Source: an uncultured Bacteroidales bacterium
Lineage (GTDB): Bacteria > Bacteroidota > Bacteroidia > Bacteroidales > Paludibacteraceae
Length of the DNA stretch: 5,407 nucleotides
Assembly (NCBI GenBank): GCA_903873355.1
Contig: CAIQOG010000502.1
Location: forward strand, 1-5,407
Reading direction: 5' to 3'
A program made the translations under genes and the position numbers. Below, piece by piece: positions 1 to 5,407 of this stretch. The notes under the pieces were generated by a model. It saw nothing but the letters and a program-made list of their open reading frames with translations, ran no database searches and was not told the origin of the DNA. Every line of letters begins with the position of its first letter. Position 1 is the stretch's first letter.

Positions 1-162
1 ATCTAATTGGTCAGAAAAATAGCCTTCTTTCGTTATATTTTTAGAAAACAGCACTTTATCATTGAGTTTGACTGTAACTATACTCACATCCTTATCGGTG
101 TAAAGTTCCAATGGAATTTTTCCTGATTGATAAATCTCATTGTTTTTCGGACTGATAATCAA
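1..162 (-). other. Start of C-terminal Ig-like domain of the GH-A enzyme (partial)
   Basis: After the barrel ends near residue 340, the sequence changes to a beta-rich pattern: ISPKNN, then IPLELYTDKDVSIVTVKLNDKVLF. This resembles the first strands of bacterial Ig-like domains (the 'P.n...y..g..v.l.....d...v..v...ln...l' pattern, Big_9 type). Only about 50 residues are visible. Such tails commonly pack against GH-A barrels and need not bind sugar. Confidence 0.6.
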
Positions 163-1179
163 TGCCTTCATATAGTCGCGCATTGCAAACCAGACCGGAC
201 GTGGCGAACCGAATTTGTCGTTCACATCGCTGTAACCCCAGAAACCAAACCATTCTTCGGGTTGATCGGGATTATGATAATTTTTGTCACCACCCTTCCA
301 CCAGCCATCGGCATAGTAAAACGGACACATTCCTACTGCACCGGCATCGAGTAAATCGCGGTAATTCGAAATTAGACCATTACTTTGCTGTGTAAGCGTT
401 TGTCCTCCATAGCGCCCATAACCTTTGTGCGAAACCGAATATCCAAACTCAGTGCAAATAAATGGTTTAGTACGACCGTTGAGCTCAACAAGACCTTTGA
501 CATAATCTTTGAAACCCATGGTGGCAGTTTGCGCTTCGGTGTGGTCGTAACAATTGTAAGCATTCACATCAAAATAGCTTTCATCCATGTAATCACTAAT
601 CATAGCATTTGCCGAAAGCGTTACAGGAATGCCGGGATGTTCTGTATGAATAAGGTTAATTAGCGTTTTCATTAAGTTGACAAACGCATTTCCACTCATT
701 TTATACACATGGTCGGTTTGTGGCTCATTGATAACTAAATATGTGATGATACAATCGTATTTTTTAGCAAACGTCATCACCTTGGCGACATCAGTTTCGC
801 ATTTTTTTACAAAAACAGGGTCTCCATAATTACCTTCCGGATTAATTTCGAGTCCCATGATAAGCTTTAACCCGGAAGCTTGTACTACTTTTAACTGAGG
901 TTCAGAAAACTGACTCCAGGTTCGTATTGTGTTATATCCGGCTTCTTTTATCACTTTTAAATCGAATTTCAGAAAATCCAAATCATCGGTTCGTACACCT
1001 TCGTAAGGATGCTGTCCAGGACGGGCACCAATCTCATAACCAATGGCTTTAATAAAGAACTTTTCGCCATTTAACCAGTACCAGTTATCTTTAATTTCAA
1101 TTTTCGATTTCGATTGAGCAAACACTGAAATTAAAGACATCTGACACAAAACAATTACAAATGCTAATTTGATTTTCAT
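1..1179 (-). CDS. Secreted clan GH-A glycoside hydrolase (TIM barrel), 3' end outside window
   Basis: The frame is open for 393 codons from ATG at 1179 to the window edge. An in-frame TAG at 1207-1209 and no other ATG between them support this start. Residues 1-21 form a Sec signal peptide. Residues ~26-340 read as a (beta/alpha)8 barrel: an opening WYWLNGEKFFIKAIGYE strand, NTIRTW (83-88) at strand 2, VINEP with the Asn151-Glu152 acid/base pair at the end of strand 4, and CTEFGYS with Glu244 as nucleophile at strand 7. This is the clan GH-A arrangement of retaining glycosidases, and both glutamates are intact. From ~342 an Ig-like domain begins and is cut off by the window. The gene follows the GH81 gene on the same strand after 101 bases, so co-transcription and a role in beta-1,3-glucan breakdown are inferred. 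The exact family is not settled: GH158 (a beta-1,3-glucanase family with a barrel plus Ig-like tail), a GH2-like barrel or a GH5/GH72-like enzyme are possible. No Shine-Dalgarno motif precedes the ATG. Confidence 0.9.
   Translation of the reverse strand, partial: MKIKLAFVIVLCQMSLISVFAQSKSKIEIKDNWYWLNGEKFFIKAIGYEIGARPGQHPYEGVRTDDLDFLKFDLKVIKEAGYNTIRTWSQFSEPQLKVVQASGLKLIMGLEINPEGNYGDPVFVKKCETDVAKVMTFAKKYDCIITYLVINEPQTDHVYKMSGNAFVNLMKTLINLIHTEHPGIPVTLSANAMISDYMDESYFDVNAYNCYDHTEAQTATMGFKDYVKGLVELNGRTKPFICTEFGYSVSHKGYGRYGGQTLTQQSNGLISNYRDLLDAGAVGMCPFYYADGWWKGGDKNYHNPDQPEEWFGFWGYSDVNDKFGSPRPVWFAMRDYMKALIISPKNNEIYQSGKIPLELYTDKDVSIVTVKLNDKVLFSKNITKEGYFSDQLD
1117..1179 (-). other. Sec signal peptide of the GH-A enzyme
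   Basis: The first 21 residues have a basic start (MKIK), a hydrophobic core (LAFVIVLCQMSLISV) and a likely signal peptidase I site after VFA, before QSKSK. Cys12 sits inside the core, but the residue before it is Leu and no proper lipobox is present, so a lipoprotein is unlikely. The protein is therefore expected in the periplasm or outside the cell, although its C-terminus, which might carry a further sorting signal, is not visible. Confidence 0.85.
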
Positions 1180-1280
1180 CTGCTTTTTAATTGATTTTTT
1201 GTATTCCTAAATTCATACAACACCCAAACCCTCTCCAAATGGAGAGGGAGGAAGAGTGGGATTAAATGACTAACTGAGAA
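1180..1280. other. Intergenic spacer between the two glycosidase genes
   Basis: This 101-base gap separates the GH81 stop (1281-1283) from the GH-A start. Its left third (1180-1220, upstream of the GH-A start) is AT-rich with A-runs on the coding strand and no Shine-Dalgarno motif, which is usual in Bacteroidota. I found no convincing Bacteroidota promoter (the -7 TAnnTTTG element) on the minus strand, so the downstream gene is probably read through from the GH81 gene. The rest of the spacer is occupied by the GC-rich hairpin described separately. Confidence 0.7.
1223..1260. repeat. Perfect GC-rich inverted repeat (REP-like hairpin) in the spacer
   Basis: Bases 1229-1236 (ccctctcc) pair exactly with 1241-1248 (ggagaggg) around the four-base loop aaat. 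An outer ccca (1223-1226) can pair with tggg (1257-1260) across an uneven internal loop. The element stands out from its AT-rich surroundings. No T-run follows the stem on the minus strand (next bases TTTGGGTG), so a classical rho-independent terminator is not supported. From memory, CCCTCTCC/GGAGAGGG palindromes are scattered between genes in many Bacteroidota genomes, so I read it as a dispersed REP-like repeat. It could also act as an mRNA 3'-end stabiliser or attenuator between the two genes. Confidence 0.7.
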
Positions 1281-4200
1281 TTATTCTTTAACTACTTTTG
1301 AGTTCAGGATTCCAAGAGAACTTTCAGCTTTTACAAAATAAATTCCGGTTTTGAAGTCACTCATGTTCAGGTTGTAATTTGCAGGAATTTTTGCATCAAA
1401 AACGCATTTACCAACAATATCATACATCATCAACCTGCAGTTATCTTCAGGTAGAACAATGTGTAATACATCCTTAACAGGGTTAGGATAGAAGAATGGT
1501 TGGGTTAACATTACATTTTCTACGGCAGTTCCTGCACAATCATTTCCAACAACATAAGGGAAAGTTTTAGTAACCGCCATACCACCTGCAAAAGCAAATT
1601 TACAAGCAAGCTGAAGAGTTGATCCAACAGTTTTTCCAGTCAACTTAATGCTGAATTTCTTTCCACCGGCATTGGTCATTGAAGTTTCTGCAAATCCGGA
1701 AGTATAGTTCCAGAGATATGCAACTACACCTGATAGATTATCTAACAATTCAAAAGTGACAGTAACGTCTGTACCTGAAGTAACAAATCCGTATTTATAT
1801 CCCACCGAGAATGTTCCCTGAGCAGCAGCGGATGCAGTTCCGGCACAATCGGTATTGGTATTTACAGAAGTTGTTGCCGATAATACAATCGGATTATTTG
1901 CAGCCATATTCCCTGTCAAATCACTTGCAGTGATACTGAATGAATAATTTGTACTTGGAGTTAAGGCTGTTATCAGAAGTGATTTCTGAACTCCCGAATT
2001 AGTTGATACGCTTTTGGTAGTAGAACCATACGAAACATTGTAAACTATTGTACCTGAATCATCTGTACCATTCAGAATCAGTTCAACAGAAGTACCTGTT
2101 ATAGCTCCAACTGTAGCCGTAAAGTTTGTTGGTGCTTGGGTATCATTCGTTGTGCTTCCACAATCAGTTCCCACAACGTATGTGATATATTTCGTTACCG
2201 ACATACCACCTGAATAAGCAAATTTACAAGCATAACTTATTGTTGTTCCGGCTACCTGACCACCAATTTTTGCGCTAAAGATCCTTCCGCTTACATTGGT
2301 CATTTGTGACTCTGCAAAAGGCGTTTCTTTCCATAAATAGGCAATAAGACCCGGTTGATTATCCAGCAATTCGAATGTTATAGTAACATCTGAACCCACT
2401 GTTTCATATGTACATTTATAACCCACAGAGAATGATCCTTGTGTAGCAACAGTCGATGTAGTTGTACACATCATTAATGGAGCAATTGTTACATTAGCTG
2501 CCTGCGATGTACTTACTGCGCCTCCATTATCGGTTGCCTTAGCAGTTATCACATAATTTCCGACTGTCGGATTCCATGTAGCTGTATAAGGTGCAGTTGT
2601 AGCGCTTGAAATCAAGGTAGTTCCCTGATAAAAATCAACGTTCGTAATTGTTCCGTCAAAATCACTGGCAGTAGCAGATAGCGTTACCGGTTTACCTTGA
2701 GTAAAGGTTGAATTATCAGCAGGAGCAGTCAACGAAACCGTTGGAGGAACATTGGCAGTACTGGTAACCATAACAAGTACAGTAGCATATGCTGATCGCA
2801 AATCGGTATTTGTAACTGTTAGTTTAAATTGATACATTCCTTCAACCAATCCACTGATAGATGGTTTGATGGCAGTATTATCAGTAAACAGAGCCACTGT
2901 CGGACCATAAACCTGTTCCCATTTGTAAGTCAGAGCTTTTGAACCTGATTCTGTACTTGCCGAACCATCCAAACTTGTTGAAGTTGTCGGTAGAACGACT
3001 TTCACATCCGTGCCTGCATTCGCAGTCGGAAAGCTGAATGTCAAATCACCTGTACGGGCAAAGGTCATTTTTCCCAGATTAAATTCTCCGGATGAAAATG
3101 CCACTTTCAATATATGCTTACCTGCTGTCAAAGGAACATCAGCTACCGTTTTTGTAGCCCAGATAGTCCAAACTGTAGAAGATGTTGAAGGCACAGGAAT
3201 ATCTGATGAAACTGTCTGACCATCAAGTTCCAGATGGAATGGACCACCACCGGCCGAATTGCCGGAAGCATATCGGAATGCAAATGAGTACAAACCCGAT
3301 TGAGCCACATTGACTGTATATTTCATCCACTCGCCGGAAGCAATTGTTCCTACAACTGCTCCTTCTGCTGCATCGGTTGAAGCATCCACATATTCGTCCA
3401 TCCGGAAATTACCTGCATTGGCAGTTGTAACATCCAAATAAGTGATATTCTGACCTTTTCCGCCTTCAAAAATGTCGTATTTTCCAGCTTCAATTGTTCC
3501 CGGAATTGCCGAAACTGTTCCACCGTATGGTAATTCGTTTCCAACCAAAACCTGAGCTGTGTTAGTTACGTTGTATTTATCTCCATCGAAAATTTTAGCG
3601 TAGAAATTATGAATTCCCAGTTGCAAATTAGTTGCTGTTGAAACAAACGGAGCAGTTGTAACAGTTCCCAACGAAACCGTTCCATCCATAAATTCAACTT
3701 TGGTTGGCGTACCACCCGAAGCAGCAACAGTCAACGCTGCACTTCCGCCTACAAAAGCCTGACCAAATGTCGAACTAATCGTTCCGGAATATCTTCCATC
3801 CATACTGGTTGCCATTTTTCCGGCAGGAACTACCAATTGATATCCTGTAGAAAACGTAACAATAATGGGTGATGATGTATAATTTTGAGCCACATAATTA
3901 ATCACTCCATTATTGACGAAAGCAGCTGCAATAGGATAGTTGGCTGTAACTGCAGCATCAACCCGTCCCAACGCATTCATGGCGTGTAACCAATGGTAAG
4001 TCTGTGCATCGGAAATACCAAATTTAATATCGCGGTTCGGGAATGAATTATACATGGTAATGGCTTTAGCAGGATCTTTAAATGCGAGATATTCCCACAT
4101 AATGTCGTGCCAAAGATTTGGATTAACCTGATTATTTGAGATACCTGTATTGGCTACAATCTCGTCCCAAAGGCGTTTCACGTAAACCGTATCTTGCCCT

Positions 4201-5407
4201 AAATAAAGAGAACCTCCCTGAATCGGATACATTTCTATACCATAAGAAGCAGCAATATCACCCGTCCAAAAGGTTTGATTATCATTGCTATTTGCCCAAA
4301 CACGTGAATACAGACTGTATTTTTGAGTAGCCGGAAAGTTTCGGTGATGAATATCCATGTAATACTCTTCAATACCGGTTTGTTCGGTTGTATAGAGGTA
4401 AATTCCCAAATCACGAATGGTTTTATCTCCAATCGTTTGTCCCCAATTAATAAGTGAGGCATTGAAATTCATACTTTCGGAACTTGATTCCTGATTATTT
4501 CCCTGTGGATTGTTGGCAAAACCATCTACCCAACTATGACCCGCGTACGGGCTAAAATTTCTTAAATATGGGAACATAGTATCATTCCGGTCATAAGCCG
4601 CAGCATCACGAACCAACATGTTCACCATACCACCAAACTGAGCTGCCCAACCGGGACTGAATTGTGCTACAAAAGATGCTGCCTGAATAAAATACCCCCA
4701 GTGGAATTGCTTGTCATTTAATCCATTATCCTGACCGTATCCTGCAGGATAACCAATCATAGATGACCAGGTGGAATTATAATAAAACAAGAAAGCCACT
4801 TCGCCGTTATCGGCTTTAAACCAATTTTCGAGACGGGTTTTAAGGGTGGCTAAAATTTTATCGCGCGAAGCAATATTACCCATTTCATTGGCAATGCGGG
4901 CTGTTTGCATAAGCTGATTAAACACCTGACCTTCGTTATATGAATCCGTCCAGGTAGCCATCGTGCTATTTTCCAGTCCTGCTATTTTTTCAGTCAGATT
5001 TGTTGGCATAAATCCTTTGCTGTAATTATCCACATAGGGCAAAGTCGGCAAAATGCCATGAAACGTATTCTCAACACTGAAACTGTTTCCGGCCATGGTT
5101 TTCATTTCACCACGAACGGTAGCATAGCTGTATTTGTCAGGCGCAGCTGAACCGGGTGCTAAATGTCCCCATTGATGAGGAAGCAAACCTATCAGCATAT
5201 TAGTTTCAGTTCCTTCTTTTACTTCAGTCTGAACTGTGAAATCGGTATGCATTACCGATGTAGTTTCGTTGAAAGAATATGCTGCAGTTGTTTTTACCGG
5301 AAAAACATAAGCGTATTTCTTATATTCGTTGGCAACGGTTGTTACGCTGGTTGCAGTAAGCGGAATAAACGCCATCGACCAATAATTTTTACCATTAAGG
5401 GTAGAAG
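1281..5407 (-). CDS. Multidomain secreted GH81 endo-beta-1,3-glucanase with CBMs and T9SS signal, 5' end outside window
   Basis: The frame stays open to the window edge; the codons upstream of the Met at 5375 (STLNGKNYWS) continue the family sequence, so that Met is internal and the true start lies beyond 5407. Numbering below takes that Met as residue 1 (1364 residues to the TAA at 1281-1283). Order: GH81 (1 to ~525), Ig-like (~536-612), CBM6-like (~620-776), PKD-like (~780-872), Ig-like (~875-964), cysteine-bracketed module A (970-1072), FN3 (~1078-1171), module B (1177-1280), T9SS sorting domain (~1286-1364). GH81 enzymes are inverting endo-beta-1,3-glucanases. The linkage of GH81 to CBM6 is also known from Bacillus GH81 laminarinases. 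The protein is predicted to pass Sec (signal not visible) and then T9SS to the surface or medium, where the modules hold it to glucan. The missing part should hold the signal peptide and the first part of the GH81 beta-sandwich. It is probably first in an operon with the GH-A enzyme. Confidence 0.95.
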   Translation of the reverse strand, partial: STLNGKNYWSMAFIPLTATSVTTVANEYKKYAYVFPVKTTAAYSFNETTSVMHTDFTVQTEVKEGTETNMLIGLLPHQWGHLAPGSAAPDKYSYATVRGEMKTMAGNSFSVENTFHGILPTLPYVDNYSKGFMPTNLTEKIAGLENSTMATWTDSYNEGQVFNQLMQTARIANEMGNIASRDKILATLKTRLENWFKADNGEVAFLFYYNSTWSSMIGYPAGYGQDNGLNDKQFHWGYFIQAASFVAQFSPGWAAQFGGMVNMLVRDAAAYDRNDTMFPYLRNFSPYAGHSWVDGFANNPQGNNQESSSESMNFNASLINWGQTIGDKTIRDLGIYLYTTEQTGIEEYYMDIHHRNFPATQKYSLYSRVWANSNDNQTFWTGDIAASYGIEMYPIQGGSLYLGQDTVYVKRLWDEIVANTGISNNQVNPNLWHDIMWEYLAFKDPAKAITMYNSFPNRDIKFGISDAQTYHWLHAMNALGRVDAAVTANYPIAAAFVNNGVINYVAQNYTSSPIIVTFSTGYQLVVPAGKMATSMDGRYSGTISSTFGQAFVGGSAALTVAASGGTPTKVEFMDGTVSLGTVTTAPFVSTATNLQLGIHNFYAKIFDGDKYNVTNTAQVLVGNELPYGGTVSAIPGTIEAGKYDIFEGGKGQNITYLDVTTANAGNFRMDEYVDASTDAAEGAVVGTIASGEWMKYTVNVAQSGLYSFAFRYASGNSAGGGPFHLELDGQTVSSDIPVPSTSSTVWTIWATKTVADVPLTAGKHILKVAFSSGEFNLGKMTFARTGDLTFSFPTANAGTDVKVVLPTTSTSLDGSASTESGSKALTYKWEQVYGPTVALFTDNTAIKPSISGLVEGMYQFKLTVTNTDLRSAYATVLVMVTSTANVPPTVSLTAPADNSTFTQGKPVTLSATASDFDGTITNVDFYQGTTLISSATTAPYTATWNPTVGNYVITAKATDNGGAVSTSQAANVTIAPLMMCTTTSTVATQGSFSVGYKCTYETVGSDVTITFELLDNQPGLIAYLWKETPFAESQMTNVSGRIFSAKIGGQVAGTTISYACKFAYSGGMSVTKYITYVVGTDCGSTTNDTQAPTNFTATVGAITGTSVELILNGTDDSGTIVYNVSYGSTTKSVSTNSGVQKSLLITALTPSTNYSFSITASDLTGNMAANNPIVLSATTSVNTNTDCAGTASAAAQGTFSVGYKYGFVTSGTDVTVTFELLDNLSGVVAYLWNYTSGFAETSMTNAGGKKFSIKLTGKTVGSTLQLACKFAFAGGMAVTKTFPYVVGNDCAGTAVENVMLTQPFFYPNPVKDVLHIVLPEDNCRLMMYDIVGKCVFDAKIPANYNLNMSDFKTGIYFVKAESSLGILNSKVVKE
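1284..1520 (-). other. Type IX secretion C-terminal sorting domain (type A)
   Basis: The last ~79 residues have the classic order: FFYPNPVKDVLHIVL (1294-1308), LMMYDIVGKCVFDAK (1315-1329), LNMSDFKTGIYFVK (1336-1349) and the terminal NSKVVKE. This is the type A sorting domain of Bacteroidota (TIGR04183 type), which directs a protein through the outer membrane by T9SS and is normally removed on export. It predicts surface attachment or release of the glucanase and implies that the genome encodes a full T9SS. Confidence 0.94.
1530..1850 (-). repeat. Cysteine-bracketed module, copy B (candidate CBM)
   Basis: Residues 1177-1280 repeat copy A: the bracket Cys1177/Cys1280, GTFSVGYK, DVTVTFELLDN, AYLWNY, SMTN, LACKFAFAGGM and YVVGNDC. 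It is one residue longer, with an insertion after AYLW. Cys1258 is kept, but the partner position of copy A (Cys988) is Tyr1195 here, so the second disulfide, if it exists in A, cannot form in B. The function is inferred as glucan binding next to the sorting signal; no family name can be given from the sequence alone. Confidence 0.85.
1863..2144 (-). other. Fibronectin type III domain
   Basis: Residues ~1078-1171 begin with DTQAPTNFTATVGAITGTSVEL and end with LTPSTNYSFSITASDLTGN followed by SATT. The Leu-Tyr pair and the Y-F-I-A-D strand are the standard FN3 marks. It separates the two copies of the cysteine-bracketed module and is probably a spacer that lets both copies reach the substrate. 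Confidence 0.88.
2157..2468 (-). repeat. Cysteine-bracketed module, copy A (candidate CBM)
   Basis: Residues 970-1072 form the first of two homologous units. It is bracketed by Cys970 and Cys1072 and contains GSFSVGYK, DVTITFELLDN, AYLWKE, a QMTN turn, ISYACKFAYSGGM and a YVVGTDC close. By hand it matches copy B (1530-1850) at about 58 of ~103 aligned residues, with a one-residue gap after the LW motif. The all-beta pattern, exposed Trp and Tyr, and position in a glucanase suggest a carbohydrate-binding module. The order of strands is loosely like CBM56, the other CBM known with GH81, but I cannot confirm that relation. Two extra cysteines, Cys988 and Cys1050, could form a second disulfide. 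Confidence 0.85.
2484..2753 (-). other. Ig-like domain 2 (Big_9-type)
   Basis: Residues ~875-964 contain NVPPTVSLTAPADNSTF, VTLSATASDFDGTI, VDFYQGTTLI, APYTATWNPTVGNYVI and AKATDNGGA. This is a textbook Big_9 Ig-like domain of the kind found in many multidomain glycosidases of Bacteroidota. It joins the PKD-like domain to module A and is probably a spacer. Confidence 0.85.
2760..3038 (-). other. PKD-like domain
   Basis: Residues ~780-872 start with ANAGTDVKVVLP and continue with SLDGSAS, LTYKWEQVYGP, ISGLVEGMYQFKLTVTN and a final VLVMV strand. This is the signature of PKD/REJ-type (K319L-like) beta-sandwich domains, in which the YKWEQ strand and the Y-F-L-V-T strand are hallmarks. The likely role is as a rigid linker between binding modules. 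Confidence 0.8.
3048..3518 (-). other. CBM6-like carbohydrate-binding module
   Basis: Residues ~620-776 follow the CBM6 layout: AIPGTIEA (623-630), FRMDEYVD, GEWMKYTVNV (681-690), YSFAFRYAS, a central strand with Trp736 and Trp739 that can supply a binding aromatic, LTAGKHILKVAF, and FNLGKMTF (765-772) at the end. CBM6 modules bind beta-1,3-, beta-1,4- and mixed glucans or xylan, and a CBM6 is found with GH81 in Bacillus laminarinases. Two departures from the usual form are visible: the second Glu of IEAE, normally near the structural calcium, is Gly631, and the usual VGW before GEW is replaced by VGTIAS. The fold assignment is firm; ligand choice is inferred. Confidence 0.85.
3540..3770 (-). 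other. Ig-like domain 1 (Big_9-type)
   Basis: Residues ~536-612 show the pattern of bacterial Ig-like domains of the Big_9 kind: ALTVAASGGTPTKVEFMDG, then LGTVTTAPF and LGIHNFYAKIFDGD. It resembles the second Ig-like domain at 2484-2753 (VDFYQGTTLISSATTAPY). The likely role is as a spacer between the catalytic domain and the first binding module. Confidence 0.75.
3801..5407 (-). other. GH81 catalytic domain (N-terminus cut off)
   Basis: Numbering from the Met at 5375. The first ~115 residues belong to the N-terminal beta-sandwich and include LPHQW (65-69), matching the LPHH-like motif of the family. The helical catalytic part contains GLNDKQFHWGYF, where Asp221 (codon 4713-4715) matches the family's general acid. 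HSW at 280-282 comes next, then NNQESSSES, where Glu296 (4488-4490) and Glu300 (4476-4478) match the conserved glutamates that include the catalytic base. Later, QTYHWLHAMNALG (458-470) matches the family's C-terminal motif. Residues ~483-525, with VAQNY and a strand ending in VPAG, form the small beta segment that often ends bacterial GH81 domains. All key residues are present, so the enzyme is expected to be active on beta-1,3-glucan. Confidence 0.95.

Noticed and set aside
127..663. Plus- and minus-strand open frames of 60-92 codons at 127-663
   Set aside because: They overlap the GH-A coding frame, whose catalytic motifs are intact throughout. The short frames have no recognisable domain or start signal.
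1144..1146. Lipoprotein cysteine (Cys12) in the GH-A signal peptide
   Set aside because: The residues before it are Ile-Val-Leu, not a lipobox with Gly/Ala/Ser before Cys, and a good signal peptidase I site follows at residue 21.
1229..1248. Rho-independent terminator after the GH81 gene
   Set aside because: The stem is strong, but no T-run follows it on either strand, so it does not fit the standard form; a repeat element is the better reading.
3010..4462. Short open frames at 3010-3219 (+), 3350-3544 (-), 4136-4330 (+) and 4235-4462 (-)
   Set aside because: All lie inside the CBM6-like or GH81 coding sequence in other frames and show no protein-like features of their own.
4184..4583. Bacteroidota O-glycosylation motifs D-(S/T)-(A/I/L/M/T/V) in the GH81 domain (DTM at residues 265-267, DTV at 395-397)
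   Set aside because: The three-residue pattern is short enough to occur by chance in a protein of this length, and nothing else in the sequence supports modification there.
5373..5375. Met at 5375 as the true start of the GH81 protein
   Set aside because: The upstream codons up to the window edge stay open and read NGKNYWS, which continues a GH81 beta-strand; a start here would also lack a signal peptide, which T9SS cargo needs.

Overview
The window looks like a chromosomal piece of a member of the Bacteroidota. The clearest sign is a C-terminal type IX secretion (T9SS) sorting domain on the large protein. Supporting signs are the AT-rich bases before the downstream start with no Shine-Dalgarno motif, and a polysaccharide-degradation gene pair typical of this phylum. 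I cannot name a genus.

Both genes lie on the minus strand, so transcription runs from high to low coordinates. First comes most of a very large secreted multidomain enzyme (stop at 1281; its 5' end lies beyond base 5407). The visible part is a glycoside hydrolase family 81 (GH81) endo-beta-1,3-glucanase domain, followed by an Ig-like domain, a CBM6-like carbohydrate-binding module, a PKD-like domain, a second Ig-like domain, two copies of a ~104-residue module separated by a fibronectin type III domain, and the T9SS sorting domain. A 101-base spacer (1180-1280) follows, holding a perfect 8-bp GC-rich hairpin that looks like a dispersed intergenic repeat. Then comes the 5' part of a second gene (start at 1179, running off base 1): a secreted clan GH-A (beta/alpha)8-barrel glycosidase with both catalytic glutamates in place and the start of a C-terminal Ig-like domain. 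Together the genes cover the whole window apart from the spacer.

The pair reads as part of a beta-1,3-glucan (laminarin, curdlan or fungal/algal wall glucan) utilisation locus. The GH81 protein would be exported and anchored or released by T9SS to attack long, perhaps insoluble, glucan with the help of its binding modules. The GH-A enzyme, exported by Sec, would act on the products or on a related linkage. No SusC/SusD transporter, regulator, tRNA, CRISPR array or transposase is visible. The least explained element is the duplicated cysteine-bracketed module in the GH81 protein, which I propose as an unassigned carbohydrate-binding module.
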